This document shows, in pieces, positions 7,134 to 15,903 of a DNA stretch of 64,000 nucleotides (the first letter of the stretch is position 1; each line of letters opens with the position of its first letter). This stretch comes from B73-G16 sp964611295 (GTDB lineage: Bacteria; Desulfobacterota; B13-G15). The DNA is taken from positions 1 through 64,000 of the forward strand of contig CAZSWV010000007.1 of assembly GCA_964611295.1 (NCBI GenBank), read 5' to 3'. Made by a program: the position numbers and the translations under genes. Below the pieces are notes generated by a model that saw nothing but the letters and a program-made list of their open reading frames with translations, did no database searches and had not been told where the DNA came from.

Positions 7134-8260
7134 AGGTAGCTTTCCTTTCTACTTATCCTCCAGAACCATGTGGTATTGCCGAATATACCTCCTTCCTTGT
7201 AGAAGAGATGTCCCAGGAAATACCTGTTACTGTCTTTGCATCGAGTAAGGCGTCTGCCTCAAACGGCAAGGTCAATTCTATACCGTGCTTTGAGGTAAAG
7301 AAAGTCGATTACGAAAGGCTTAAAAACGAGATAGCCCGCCATGCGCCTTTTGACGTCATCCACATCCAACACGAATATGGGATTTTTGGTGAAGGAATGG
7401 ATTTCTTGACCTTTCTCAAAGACCTTAGGAATTACACGAGAAAGATCTGCATTACCTTACATACACCTTTGCACTATTCAAACAAACTCAGGGGATATCA
7501 AACAGAAATGATCGAAAGGGCAGATGCAGTTTTCGTACACAGTGCCCTTGCTGAGTACGAGCTTTGGCAACAAGGCATAGACTTACGTAAGGTCCATATG
7601 GTACCACACGGTACTTACATCAACCGCATGCGTTATCGAAAGGATCTGTTGGAGAATTTCTTGGGAAACGGCTTCACAGTAAGGGATTCTTTTATCATCA
7701 CCATTCCTGGATTCATAAGATGGGATAAAGGCATAACCAACCTTAGGACCATCTGTGAAAGGATATTGGAAGAATTCCCTGACACCAAGGTACTTGTGGC
7801 AGGAAACTACCAAGCAGAGGGGAAAGAACTCCAAGAGCTCCACAAGGCCGTAGCCGAGGTGAAAAAGAACTTCAAACAAGTATGGCTCAGCAACGGCTTC
7901 CTCTCCAGAAGGAACCTCCTTAAGGTACTAGCATCTTCTGACGCTATACTTTTGGCCTATCAGGAATGGCCAGGGCATATGGGGGTAAGTGGCATGCTAC
8001 ACTTGGCTATGGGTTCTTTGAAGCCCATCTTGGCCTCAAGGGTCCCACGCCTTGTGGAGTACACTGAAAGGGTACCTGAACTCTGCTTTAGCAGGGAAGA
8101 CTTCACCGGCCTGATGGAAGCCTTGCGTTATCTAAGACAAAACTATGAGAAGATAGCCAAAGAAGTACGCTTACACCTACTGCCCTTTGTAAAGAAGACC
8201 TCCTGGGCAGTCACTGCGAGACGACACTTACAGATATACGAAAAACTCCTCAACCTCTGA
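7130..8260 (+). CDS. Glycosyltransferase, GT4-like
   Basis: About 376 residues with a GT-B layout: MKVAFLSTYPPEPCGIAEYTS at the N-terminus (a 'PPxxCGIAEY' start common in GT4 enzymes), VIHIQHEYGIF and HTPLHYSNKL in the first domain, VPHGTY at the hinge, then a donor domain with IPGFIRWDKG. The E-x7-E signature is poor here: the region reads GVSGMLHLAMGSLKPILAS instead of an EA.A.G.PV motif, so donor binding may differ. ATG 7130 overlaps the upstream stop and has AGGAGG upstream; a longer reading from 7043 overlaps the neighbour and lacks support. Its 3' end overlaps the small minus-strand gene by 11 bases. Confidence 0.85.
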   Translation: MKVAFLSTYPPEPCGIAEYTSFLVEEMSQEIPVTVFASSKASASNGKVNSIPCFEVKKVDYERLKNEIARHAPFDVIHIQHEYGIFGEGMDFLTFLKDLRNYTRKICITLHTPLHYSNKLRGYQTEMIERADAVFVHSALAEYELWQQGIDLRKVHMVPHGTYINRMRYRKDLLENFLGNGFTVRDSFIITIPGFIRWDKGITNLRTICERILEEFPDTKVLVAGNYQAEGKELQELHKAVAEVKKNFKQVWLSNGFLSRRNLLKVLASSDAILLAYQEWPGHMGVSGMLHLAMGSLKPILASRVPRLVEYTERVPELCFSREDFTGLMEALRYLRQNYEKIAKEVRLHLLPFVKKTSWAVTARRHLQIYEKLLNL

Positions 8261-8447
8261 GCTTCTGGGTGTGGAAAAGCCCAAGCTGGCACTCTATGAC
8301 TTTGATGCCCATTTCGTCCAAAAGTTCGCCTATCTGCCGAGGAGGCAACCCCACTTCTTCGGCAATACGTAAGGCAACTGGACAGGCTATCTTCCCCTCT
8401 TTTGCCCTCTGCCTTATAAGTTCTTTGGCTTTTTCCCTGTTGTCCAT
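8250..8447 (-). CDS. Small conserved helix-turn-helix-like protein
   Basis: A 65-residue protein MDNREKAKELIRQRAKEGK followed by IACPVALRIAEEVGLPPRQIG and ending IKVIECQLGLFHTQK. The middle reads like a small helix-turn-helix (IAEEVGLPPRQIGELLDEMG), and the CQLG-F ending recurs in short proteins that I associate with anaerobic deltaproteobacterial-type genomes; the function is not known to me. It has its own promoter (8457-8484) with almost no leader and lacks a ribosome binding site. It converges on the glycosyltransferase gene with an 11-base 3' overlap. It may be a DNA-binding or redox-sensing regulator, but that is a guess from the motif. Confidence 0.75.
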   Translation of the reverse strand: MDNREKAKELIRQRAKEGKIACPVALRIAEEVGLPPRQIGELLDEMGIKVIECQLGLFHTQKLRG

Positions 8448-8456
8448 GGCTTTTTA

Positions 8457-8484
8457 ATTATAAGGACCTTCAACTAGATTTCAA
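8457..8484 (-). promoter_or_regulatory. Promoter of the small HTH-like gene, near-leaderless
   Basis: On the minus strand TTGAAA (8484-8479), 16 bases, then a perfect TATAAT (8462-8457). The expected start of transcription is about 8450, only ~3 bases before the ATG at 8447, which has no Shine-Dalgarno sequence. The -35 box lies just beyond the stop of the upstream oxidoreductase gene. Confidence 0.6.
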
Positions 8485-9900
8485 AGCCTTTAAGAACCCT
8501 AAAGCGCTTTTCCCTGCGAGAAGCCCAGAAGTCAAGGCAAAACTAAAGGTTGTGCCTGCTAAACTTACATCGTATGTATCACCGTAAAGTCCCCCTACGT
8601 CGAGCCCTGTTGCGAAAAGCCCGGGGATCGGTTCCCCCTTTTCGTCCAACACTTGGAGCTCGCCGCTCACCTTAAGGCCCCCCAAAGTGCCTAGGAACCC
8701 TAGCTTGCACCTTATTGCCCAAAGCCTCCCCTGAAGGGGTCGTAGGTACTTGGGGTCCTTGCCGTAACGGGGGTCGTAACGCCTCTCGCAAAAGGAATTG
8801 TATTCTTCTAAGGTCCTCTCGAAGTTTTCCTCTGGCACACCCATAGCTCGTGCGAGCTCCTTGGGGGAATCCCCTTTGTAGAAACCTTCAACCCCTTCCT
8901 CCATGGCCCTCTTTACTTCATCCAGGACCTTTACCTTGGTACCAGGTGGTATTATGCGCCCCAAACCTACCTCTACCCCTTCTTCTTCCCATAACTTTGC
9001 CAGCCTTTCGTCGAACACCACATAAACGGTCCTTCCAGGTTGTCTGGAAATGGCATTGCCGTCGAAGGGGAAGACAAAGGTTATGGATTCGTCCACATAA
9101 CGAAGCCCTTTTTGGTTCACATGTAGGCTTGGTTGGAAACAAATGCATTCAAGGGGTACAGGGGCCACAAAGGGACTCACCCTGATCAGCTGAAAAACCC
9201 CCATCCCCTCAAGGGCAGCACCCAACTCCCTAGCCATACGAATTCCATCGCCCATTTTCTCCTCATGGCCAACGGGGATAAGGTCCTTCCCCAGTTCATA
9301 GCCGTACTCCTTGATCCACGCGGAATTATTGGCATACCCACCTGTAGCAAGGATTACAGCCCCCGCTTCATAGGTGCTTCTCTCTCCTGACCGATCCAAG
9401 GCTTCCACTTTGAAAGCACCCTTTTCAGGTAGGATCCTGGTAGCCGTAACACCTAAACGAAAGACAACACCTTTGGCCCTTGCACGATCCTCCATCTTGG
9501 CTATTACCGATTTCCCCATACCCTTCACTATATGCCAGACCAAAGGGGCACCAGGTACGTTGTTAAATACGCCTTCGAACTCCACCCCCAATCCCTCAAG
9601 CCATTTCACCGTATAAGCGGTATTGTCCACGAAGTTCCTCACCAAATCGGGATTCGCACGTCCATGGGAAAAGGCCATAAAATCCCTATACGCCCTTTCC
9701 CTGTCATAGTCCACGTACATCCATTTCTGTATGTGACTCTCCACAGCAAAAAGCCCTTCAGCAAAAGTACCCACACCCCCTAACCTCTCCCTCTTCTCGA
9801 GGACCAACACCCTCTGCCCCCCCTCAGCTAATACTATGGAAGCAGCTAACCCCGATGTACCGCCTCCTATCACCAAAGCATCCACCCTCTCTAAAACCAT
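8470..9900 (-). CDS. FAD-dependent oxidoreductase, fumarate reductase flavoprotein / FAD_binding_2 family
   Basis: A 476-residue flavoprotein with the N-terminal Rossmann FAD motif (ADALVIGGGTSGLAASIVLA-type start with the GLEK-like VLVLEKRERLGG), an internal VILATGGYANN motif, and the C-terminal LFATGLDVGGLYGDTYDVSLAGTT-type second FAD contact. It belongs to the succinate dehydrogenase/fumarate reductase/ketosteroid-dehydrogenase family. It has no haem or FMN domain, no Tat or Sec signal, and no Fe-S or membrane-anchor subunit nearby, so it is probably a soluble cytoplasmic enzyme reducing an unsaturated acid or a related compound. It lies downstream of TRAP system 1 but separated by four genes; the substrate is unknown. 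Confidence 0.85.
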   Translation of the reverse strand: MVLERVDALVIGGGTSGLAASIVLAEGGQRVLVLEKRERLGGVGTFAEGLFAVESHIQKWMYVDYDRERAYRDFMAFSHGRANPDLVRNFVDNTAYTVKWLEGLGVEFEGVFNNVPGAPLVWHIVKGMGKSVIAKMEDRARAKGVVFRLGVTATRILPEKGAFKVEALDRSGERSTYEAGAVILATGGYANNSAWIKEYGYELGKDLIPVGHEEKMGDGIRMARELGAALEGMGVFQLIRVSPFVAPVPLECICFQPSLHVNQKGLRYVDESITFVFPFDGNAISRQPGRTVYVVFDERLAKLWEEEGVEVGLGRIIPPGTKVKVLDEVKRAMEEGVEGFYKGDSPKELARAMGVPEENFERTLEEYNSFCERRYDPRYGKDPKYLRPLQGRLWAIRCKLGFLGTLGGLKVSGELQVLDEKGEPIPGLFATGLDVGGLYGDTYDVSLAGTTFSFALTSGLLAGKSALGFLKALKSS

Positions 9901-10065
9901 CTTCCACCTCCCAACTGGAAGCTAGCAAAAGGCGTTCCCTGAAAGCTAAAACCCAATTCAAGAAGCACCTTTTCCCCACCTCGCAGCATTCTCACGAAAA
10001 AGCAATATCCTACAAAACGAAGCCCCAGTTCCCCAAAGGCCAGGATTTGAAGGGGATATTTTTAT

Positions 10066-10827
10066 TTAATGGGGGTCCTTTAGCAAGGTGGTGTGTTTCT
10101 TTAGGAACCTTATTACTGCGTAGGCACACCCGCTCAATGTGAGGAGGATTATCCAGAAACCGTCGTACTCCCCTTCTGTCAAAAGGTCCCTAAAGGCATC
10201 TATCATGGCGTAAAGGCCTACTATGACGAAAATTGTGGTGTACTCTTTCCTTATGGCCCTTCTCCAAGAAAAAGGTCGCGAAAAGGGTTGCCAACCCTTG
10301 AGGTTGGGGAGGATTAAAGGAGTCTTAGCCGCCCACATCCTCCATTTTTCGCCAAACCTTTCCTTCAAAAAGGCATCTTCTGCTTTCATTATAGGAATGT
10401 AATAGAGCCAAAAAAGCACTATACCCGGCACTATCACCCACCATATTTCAGTAAACAACAACAGTCCTAAGAAGATAGGGAAGTTCCCTAAGACATAAAT
10501 TGGGTGCCTGACCACCGAATAAAAACCATCGGTGTTTAAAACCTCTGCTTTGGGGCCCTTCGTATCCCTACCAGAGGTACCTGGTGGAACCCTTCCCCTT
10601 ATGATGAACCTCACGATAAGCCCTATAACCGAAAGGCTTACACACAAAAACTCATAGGCGTCTTGCACCAGTTCACCATGGGTCAACTCAAGGTATTCGG
10701 GAAGTAAGAACACCTTCCAAAACAGTATGGGTAACAACCATGGTAAAATCCCTCTCCATCGGAATAAAAAACCACCTAAGCTTTCCAATTTACCGGCAAA
10801 GGTCCCTTCGGTAGCGTTAGTCTCCAT
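10066..10827 (-). CDS. Integral membrane isoprenylcysteine carboxyl methyltransferase-like protein
   Basis: 253 residues with about six hydrophobic segments. The C-terminal half contains the ICMT/PEMT-type signature: GFYSVVRHPIYVLGNFPIFLG followed by KAEDAFLKERFGEKWR, where the RHP and E..L...FG elements bind SAM in related membrane methyltransferases. The bacterial roles of this group are mostly unknown. Start ATG 10827 is followed by a short acidic lead. It sits 58 bases after hflX on the same strand, and a 165-base gap with no recognisable feature separates it from the FAD oxidoreductase gene. Confidence 0.8.
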   Translation of the reverse strand: METNATEGTFAGKLESLGGFLFRWRGILPWLLPILFWKVFLLPEYLELTHGELVQDAYEFLCVSLSVIGLIVRFIIRGRVPPGTSGRDTKGPKAEVLNTDGFYSVVRHPIYVLGNFPIFLGLLLFTEIWWVIVPGIVLFWLYYIPIMKAEDAFLKERFGEKWRMWAAKTPLILPNLKGWQPFSRPFSWRRAIRKEYTTIFVIVGLYAMIDAFRDLLTEGEYDGFWIILLTLSGCAYAVIRFLKKHTTLLKDPH

Positions 10828-10885
10828 TTTTCTTCAACCTATAACCTACTAGGAACGCCTTTACTTTTGTCGTCGACAAAAGGGC

Positions 10886-12541
10886 TCAACTTGAAGCCAA
10901 TGCCTCTTTCAAAGTCCTTGTACCCCACAGAATCTCTTCTATCCTCTGTAAGAGTGAATATAGGCCTTCCTTTTGCACAGCAGATATAGCCACACCTCCA
11001 TATTTTTCTGCTATACGCCTTGCGGCCTCTTCGCCGATGAGGTCCATTTTGTTGAAAACGCGCAAGATGGGTTTCTCTCCAAGGCCGATGCGACGTAAAA
11101 GCGACTCCACCTCCTCCATTTGTTCTTTGAACCTCGGGTGCGAAACGTCTATGACATGTAACAAGAGGTTTGCATCGTAAAGTTCTTCCAATGTGGACCT
11201 AAAGGCGTCCAGCAAGTCCTTCGGTAAGTTACGGATAAAGCCCACGGTATCCGTTATTATTATCTCCCGCTCTTCCGGAAAACGGAGCCTACGGCTTGTG
11301 GTATCGAGGGTTACAAAGAGTTTGTTTTCCACTTTTACGTCGCTATTGGTCAAAGCATTAAGGAGGGTGGATTTCCCCACATTGGTGTAGCCCACTATTG
11401 AGACCACAGGAACTCCTGCTTTCTTCCTCTTTGAGCGCCTTTGGACGCTTGAAGAGGCGATCTCCTTCAATTCCTCTTCGATCCTATGGATCCTTTCCTT
11501 TATCCGCCTTCTGTCGATTTCAAGCTTCGTCTCACCAGGCCCCCTGCCTCCGATCCCACCCATTAACCTCGACATGGCGACTCCCCGCCCCACCAAGCGC
11601 GGAAGCGTATATTTGAGCTGGGCGAGTTCCACTTTTAACTTCCCCTCGCGGGTATGGGCCCTTTTGGCGAAGATGTCCAGGATCAACTGTGTGCGATCTA
11701 TGACCTTCAAATCTGTGAGTTCCGAAAGGGATTCGGCCTGGACCGGTGTCAGGTTTTGATCGAAGACTATGATGTCAGCCCCTGTCTGCAGGGCCTTCAT
11801 CATAAGCTCCTTGGCCTTCCCACTGCCCATGAGGTACTTCGGGTTCAACTCGTTTACGCGTTGAACCACAGTACCAATTACCTCAAGGCCTGCGGTCTCA
11901 GCCAACTCCTTCAACTCCTCTAAAGCGTCCTCTACTGGGTAATTCGACCTCTTGGGCACTACGCTTACCAATATGGCCCTTTCTCTTCCCTCCACCTCGT
12001 ATGCGGTGAAGCTCTTCTCAAGCTCGTCCTCTAAGGCGGACACGAACTCTATGAAGTCTAGGTCCAAATCGTAAAAGGACTTATAGTTTTCAACCCTCCA
12101 GAGTTCCCCCTCTGGGTTGGGTGGTAGCAAATAGGCCATGGAAAAAGTGGAAGGCAGCCCCCTTTCGTCCACCCCTATGGAGGCCATGAGGTCAAGCCTC
12201 AAAAGGGCCAAATCCGTCAGGTCGTCCTGTGAAAGCGGCTCGTCTTTTAAATGCGTGTGGATACAACGAAGCCCTCTAAGCCTTCCCCTCCCTCTCCTCC
12301 ATCTGCTTAAATCTGGTATCACTATTTCCTTGGAATCCCCAACGATCACAAAACATATCTCGCCGTTCCGATCCACGATTATGCCTATCTGACGCCTTAT
12401 CTGCCGCGATAACTCTGTCATATAGCGCGCAAGCTCCTTTGTTATCACCTCCTGGGGCGGAATTTTACGGCGGTAAATCCTCTCCAGGGCCTTTATTTCG
12501 CTGGGCTTAAGCCCTGATAACTTACCCTCTACCTGCCTTAT
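10886..12541 (-). CDS. hflX: Ribosome-associated GTPase HflX, with a probable AUA start
   Basis: HflX splits stalled or stressed 70S ribosomes. The protein has an N-terminal HflX domain with an extended N-terminal segment, a coiled-coil linker, and the G domain with GYTNVGKSTLLNALT (G1), DTVGFIRNLP (G3) and NKMDL (G4). The first ATG/GTG/TTG in frame is GTG 12448, but the 31 codons before it encode conserved family sequence (LSGLKPSEIKALERIYRRKI) in frame back to 12541. There an ATA codon stands nine bases after an AGGAGG within AAAGGAGGTGAT, a perfect match to the 16S anti-Shine-Dalgarno, with a stop two codons further upstream. I therefore place the start at ATA 12541 (551 residues); a one-base assembly error (ATG read as ATA) would look the same. 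Confidence 0.92.
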   Translation of the reverse strand: MRQVEGKLSGLKPSEIKALERIYRRKIPPQEVITKELARYMTELSRQIRRQIGIIVDRNGEICFVIVGDSKEIVIPDLSRWRRGRGRLRGLRCIHTHLKDEPLSQDDLTDLALLRLDLMASIGVDERGLPSTFSMAYLLPPNPEGELWRVENYKSFYDLDLDFIEFVSALEDELEKSFTAYEVEGRERAILVSVVPKRSNYPVEDALEELKELAETAGLEVIGTVVQRVNELNPKYLMGSGKAKELMMKALQTGADIIVFDQNLTPVQAESLSELTDLKVIDRTQLILDIFAKRAHTREGKLKVELAQLKYTLPRLVGRGVAMSRLMGGIGGRGPGETKLEIDRRRIKERIHRIEEELKEIASSSVQRRSKRKKAGVPVVSIVGYTNVGKSTLLNALTNSDVKVENKLFVTLDTTSRRLRFPEEREIIITDTVGFIRNLPKDLLDAFRSTLEELYDANLLLHVIDVSHPRFKEQMEEVESLLRRIGLGEKPILRVFNKMDLIGEEAARRIAEKYGGVAISAVQKEGLYSLLQRIEEILWGTRTLKEALASS

Positions 12542-12558
12542 CTTCCATCACCTCCTTT
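12542..12558 (-). promoter_or_regulatory. Full-length Shine-Dalgarno sequence before hflX
   Basis: AAAGGAGGTGAT on the minus strand begins at the last base of the upstream stop codon and matches 12 bases of the 16S rRNA 3' end. It decides the hflX start. The ATG it contains (12548-12546) is two bases from AGGAGG and leads to a stop after eight codons. The in-frame ATA at 12541 has normal spacing. Confidence 0.8.
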
Positions 12559-12962
12559 CATTGGCCAATATTATGCTGCGCAAGCTCCCCTTCAACCCAT
12601 TCCAAAAGCATCTCGGAAAGCTCCCTCATCACTATGTACTCCATCCTATTGACCGAACGCTTTAAAAGCTCTTCCCTCCTGACAAAACCATATTGGTCAA
12701 GTTTCACTACATCGCTTAACCAGTCTGGCAAAGCAAACCCCCGGCTCGCAAGGAGATCCAACATGCCCTCAAGGCTTCTGACAGGTGGAATGCCCTGGTT
12801 CAAATACAGAAAGTACGCCACTAAAGCCCTTTCGGAAACATGAAAGAGATCTAAACATAGGTCTTCATACATCACCCCCTCTACCCTCTCGGCAGCCTTT
12901 ACTTTCAGCATAACGCTCTTAGCCCTCTCAAGCCACCGTTTGGCTTCGCTTAAGTTTTCCAT
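12558..12962 (-). CDS. HEPN-domain protein
   Basis: 134 residues, all helical in appearance, resembling HEPN proteins: AKRWLERAKSVMLKVKAAE at the start, then CLDLFHVSERALVAYFLYLN (the buried paired-helix core) and SLEGMLDLLASRGFALP. The RNase motif R-x4-6-H that marks active HEPN toxins is not evident, and no MNT nucleotidyltransferase partner is adjacent, so it may be an inactive or substrate-binding HEPN. It lies between dctM of TRAP system 1 and hflX, 20 bases from the former, and its stop codon abuts the hflX ribosome binding site. Confidence 0.7.
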   Translation of the reverse strand: MENLSEAKRWLERAKSVMLKVKAAERVEGVMYEDLCLDLFHVSERALVAYFLYLNQGIPPVRSLEGMLDLLASRGFALPDWLSDVVKLDQYGFVRREELLKRSVNRMEYIVMRELSEMLLEWVEGELAQHNIGQ

Positions 12963-12982
12963 CCACGCCTATATTAACATGC

Positions 12983-14299
12983 TTACTGCATCAAACGGAA
13001 CATCGTTTTAGGTAAGTACAATGCCAATTCGGGAAATAGCACAAGGAGGACCACTACGACCAAAATGGCAGAAAGGAAGGGGGAAACCCCTTTGAAGATC
13101 TCGTACACTTCTACTTCCTTTATAACCCCTGCCACCGTATAGACGTTTAAGCCCACAGGAGGTGTTATAAGACCCGCTTCCATCATCAGCACCGATATCA
13201 CACCAAACCAAAGGGGGTCAAAACCAAGCCTCATCACCAGGGGGAAGATCACAGGCAAGGTTAGGACCATCATGGAGATGGCATCGAGGAAACACCCTAA
13301 GACCATGTACACCCCTACTATTACAGCAAACACCACATAAGGAGAAACCTCCAGCTGTGAAACGTATAGGGAAAGTTTCATGGGGATGCTGGTCAAGGCC
13401 AAAAAGTAACTGAAGACGTTGGCACCAGCCACAAGCGTTAAGACCATAACCGAGATCCGCAGGGTCCTTTCAAAGGCCTCTAAAATGGAAACCAAACTCA
13501 ACTTCCTCCTTATAAGCCCGAGACACAAGACCATAAAAGCCCCTACGGCAGCAGCCTCAGTAGGTGTGAAAAAACCCGTATATATACCCCCTATAACCAA
13601 TACAAAGATCAAAAGGGTATCCCATACCCTCAAAAAAACCTTAGCCAACGACATGAACTCGACCTGGTCTCTCCTCCTTGTCCTTAGACCCGGACTCAAC
13701 AAAGCCCACACTAAGGCTACACAAAAATAACACCCCGTGAGGAGAACACCCGGCACCACCCCACTTATAAGGAGCTTACCTACCGATTGTTCGGTCAACA
13801 TCCCATAGATGACGAAGCCGAGGCTTGGTGGTATGAGAAAGCCGAGGGTACCGCCTGCTGCTATGGTTCCGGCAGCGAATTTCGGGTCGTATCCGTATCT
13901 TCTCATTTCGGGGTAGGCGACAGTGGCCATGGCTGCGGCTGTTGCTACGGAAGAACCCGATAGGGCTGAAAACCCCGCACAGGTCAGTATGGTTGCCAAG
14001 GCCAATCCTCCGGGCATGTGGGAGAACCACCGATCGAAAACCTCATATAGTCTTTTGACCATACCGGCCTGGGAGGCAAGTTCACCCATTAAGACGAACA
14101 AAGGGATGACCATATAGGGGTATTCGGAGAATACCTGATAAAGTGCCCTCGACAGTACAGGTATTGCGGCTTTAACGGAAGACAGCAGGGAAAGGCCTAA
14201 AAAACCGACACCGAAAAAGGCAAAGGCAATAGGGACACCCATCAACAAAAGCAAGAAGACGCAAACGATGGCTAAAATGCCGAGTTCAACTTCTCCCAT
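12983..14299 (-). CDS. dctM: TRAP transporter large permease DctM (system 1)
   Basis: 438 residues with about 12 membrane segments, the transport subunit of a tripartite ATP-independent periplasmic transporter driven by Na+ or H+ gradients. Family motifs include VPIAFAFFGVGFLGL at the start, ALSGSSVATAAAMATVAYPEM, GTIAAGGTLGFLIPPS and TGFFTPTEAAAVGA. It follows dctQ after five bases. The three TRAP sets in this window each have their own P, Q and M subunits and differ in sequence, so they probably carry different acids. The substrate cannot be deduced from the permease. Confidence 0.95.
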   Translation of the reverse strand: MGEVELGILAIVCVFLLLLMGVPIAFAFFGVGFLGLSLLSSVKAAIPVLSRALYQVFSEYPYMVIPLFVLMGELASQAGMVKRLYEVFDRWFSHMPGGLALATILTCAGFSALSGSSVATAAAMATVAYPEMRRYGYDPKFAAGTIAAGGTLGFLIPPSLGFVIYGMLTEQSVGKLLISGVVPGVLLTGCYFCVALVWALLSPGLRTRRRDQVEFMSLAKVFLRVWDTLLIFVLVIGGIYTGFFTPTEAAAVGAFMVLCLGLIRRKLSLVSILEAFERTLRISVMVLTLVAGANVFSYFLALTSIPMKLSLYVSQLEVSPYVVFAVIVGVYMVLGCFLDAISMMVLTLPVIFPLVMRLGFDPLWFGVISVLMMEAGLITPPVGLNVYTVAGVIKEVEVYEIFKGVSPFLSAILVVVVLLVLFPELALYLPKTMFRLMQ

Positions 14300-14304
14300 A
14301 GCGT

Positions 14305-14754
14305 CTATCTTCTTATGATCCTACTGAGGAAACGTATCCCCAAAAGCAAGCATGTAAAACCCAAGAAGAACCAAAAGGGCTTATAGGGAATCCGCAACAT
14401 TTCCGATACGGTCCTGTCTAAAAGTCCATTCCTTAAGGCTTGGAAGACCAGTATAGAAGAAACAAATACCCCCCAGCTATTTGCCACAAGGTCCAAGGTG
14501 TATCCCAACTTCCCTCTGAACCTTTCCCTGAGGACCATTACCCGTAGATGGTCTTTTTTTGCCTCAGCTATTGAAAGCCCCGAGAGGGAAAATACCAAAA
14601 GCAAAAAAGAACAAAGTTCGATAGTCCCTGGTAGCGACCTTTTGAATATTGACCTTAAAGAAACGTCAAGCACCGTGATCAAAAGCAGGGGAAAGAGCAA
14701 AAGTGCACCGCCCTTTGAAAGGATTCGCTCAAGGCCTTCCATCAAGTACTTCAT
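14305..14754 (-). CDS. dctQ: TRAP transporter small permease DctQ (system 1)
   Basis: 149 residues with four hydrophobic segments, the DctQ-family subunit that pairs with DctM. Recognisable by a first helix ending in LLLITVLDVSLRSIFKRSLPG and the E-rich second helix ELCSFLLLVFSLSGLSIAEAKKDHLRV, a layout shared by the family. Its start overlaps the dctP stop by four bases (ATGA) and it is followed at once by dctM, so the three are translationally coupled. Confidence 0.9.
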   Translation of the reverse strand: MKYLMEGLERILSKGGALLLFPLLLITVLDVSLRSIFKRSLPGTIELCSFLLLVFSLSGLSIAEAKKDHLRVMVLRERFRGKLGYTLDLVANSWGVFVSSILVFQALRNGLLDRTVSEMLRIPYKPFWFFLGFTCLLLGIRFLSRIIRR

Positions 14755-15779
14755 TTCAACTGAAAGGGGCAGGCAGGGCTATCGACCCTTCTCCTCTTAC
14801 ATTCTTCACAGAAGGCCTTCACAGCCTCCCTTGCCGGCAGGCCTTTTTTCTCAAGTTCTTCTGCCCATTGTTTGGTCACCTCCTGGACCTTTTGTCTCCA
14901 AAGGGGGTCTTCATGTGGCGGTAGGGTTTCGAACCTTATTCCTCTCCCCTTGAGTTCTTCAAGGATCTCCGCATAGACCTTTTTGGTTAAGCCACCTGTC
15001 ACCTTATAGGGATTAGATGCCACTGCCTCCACTAGGGCCCTTAGGTCTTCTGGCAGTGAATTCCAAAACCTCAAGTTAGCTACTACGCCCTCCGAAACGC
15101 ACCCCAAGGTCACCATAAAGCAGTTGGAAACGACCTCAAAGAGGTTATAGGCCAAGACTAAAGGAGGACAGGTGACTAGTCCGTCGATGGTCCCCATTTG
15201 TAAGGCAGTATACACGTCACCAAGGGGCATAAAGATCGGCTCTGCACCCAAGGCTTTTATCATCCGGGTCTGCATACCTCCAGGGGTCCGTAGCCTAAGG
15301 CCTTTTAAGTCGTTCAATGACTTCACCTGCCTTTTCGTCCAGAAAAAGGATTGGATACAAGGATTGAGCTCAAGGACTTTGACGTCCTGGAACTCACGCT
15401 GGAGCACCCTCTTGAAAACGGCATTGCCGACTTCCGTGGAAAGGTCCTTCCCCTCAAACCACGCGGGCAAGGACAAAACGTCAGTAAGGGGAAACCTCCC
15501 AGGGGTCCAGGTCGCTGTAAAATAGCCCATGTCCGAAAGTCCGTCGCGTACGATGTCATAGTGCTCTGGTCCCTTCCCTAAGGCCCCTCCGGCAAAAAGC
15601 TGGTAGTCGATCCTACCTTGGCTCCTCTTTTTGATTTCTTCGAGCATAGGTATCCATACGGTCTGTACTTCACGGCTTGTCGGCACATGCCAAGTACTAA
15701 ACCTTATAGTGAACTTCGAAGAACCATAAGCCAAAAGGGGATAGCACAAAAACGTCAATACCATCAAAAATTTCTTCAC
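14751..15779 (-). CDS. dctP: TRAP transporter periplasmic substrate-binding protein DctP (system 1)
   Basis: 342 residues with a signal peptide (VKKFLMVLTFLCYPLLAYGSS). The mature protein has the TRAP-type fold with GLRLRTPGGMQTRMIKALG, the arginine-containing segment that binds the substrate carboxylate in DctP proteins, and GTIDGLVTCP. I chose GTG 15779 because AGGAGGT lies seven bases upstream and the signal peptide starts there; the ORF extends to 15818 but adds an implausible lead. It heads the operon dctPQM, and the curli terminator lies upstream. A carboxylate ligand is likely; its identity is unknown. Confidence 0.92.
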   Translation of the reverse strand: MKKFLMVLTFLCYPLLAYGSSKFTIRFSTWHVPTSREVQTVWIPMLEEIKKRSQGRIDYQLFAGGALGKGPEHYDIVRDGLSDMGYFTATWTPGRFPLTDVLSLPAWFEGKDLSTEVGNAVFKRVLQREFQDVKVLELNPCIQSFFWTKRQVKSLNDLKGLRLRTPGGMQTRMIKALGAEPIFMPLGDVYTALQMGTIDGLVTCPPLVLAYNLFEVVSNCFMVTLGCVSEGVVANLRFWNSLPEDLRALVEAVASNPYKVTGGLTKKVYAEILEELKGRGIRFETLPPHEDPLWRQKVQEVTKQWAEELEKKGLPAREAVKAFCEECKRRRVDSPACPFQLK

Positions 15780-15845
15780 CAGGACACCTCCTTTTAAAAA
15801 TCCCTGGAGATGTCCCATATTTTACCGCTCTAGGTTGCCTTTGGG

Positions 15846-15873
15846 AAATAAAAGGGCCCTCTAAGGGGCCCTC
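15846..15873 (-). terminator. Intrinsic terminator of the curli operon
   Basis: After the csgG stop the minus strand reads AGGGCCC, a six-base loop (CTTAGA), GGGCCCT, then TTTTATTT: a 7-bp GC-rich stem followed by a U-rich tail. It separates the csg operon from the downstream TRAP system 1 operon. Confidence 0.75.
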
Positions 15874-15903
15874 TGTAATACTGGGAGGGAACCTTTTAAG
15901 GGC

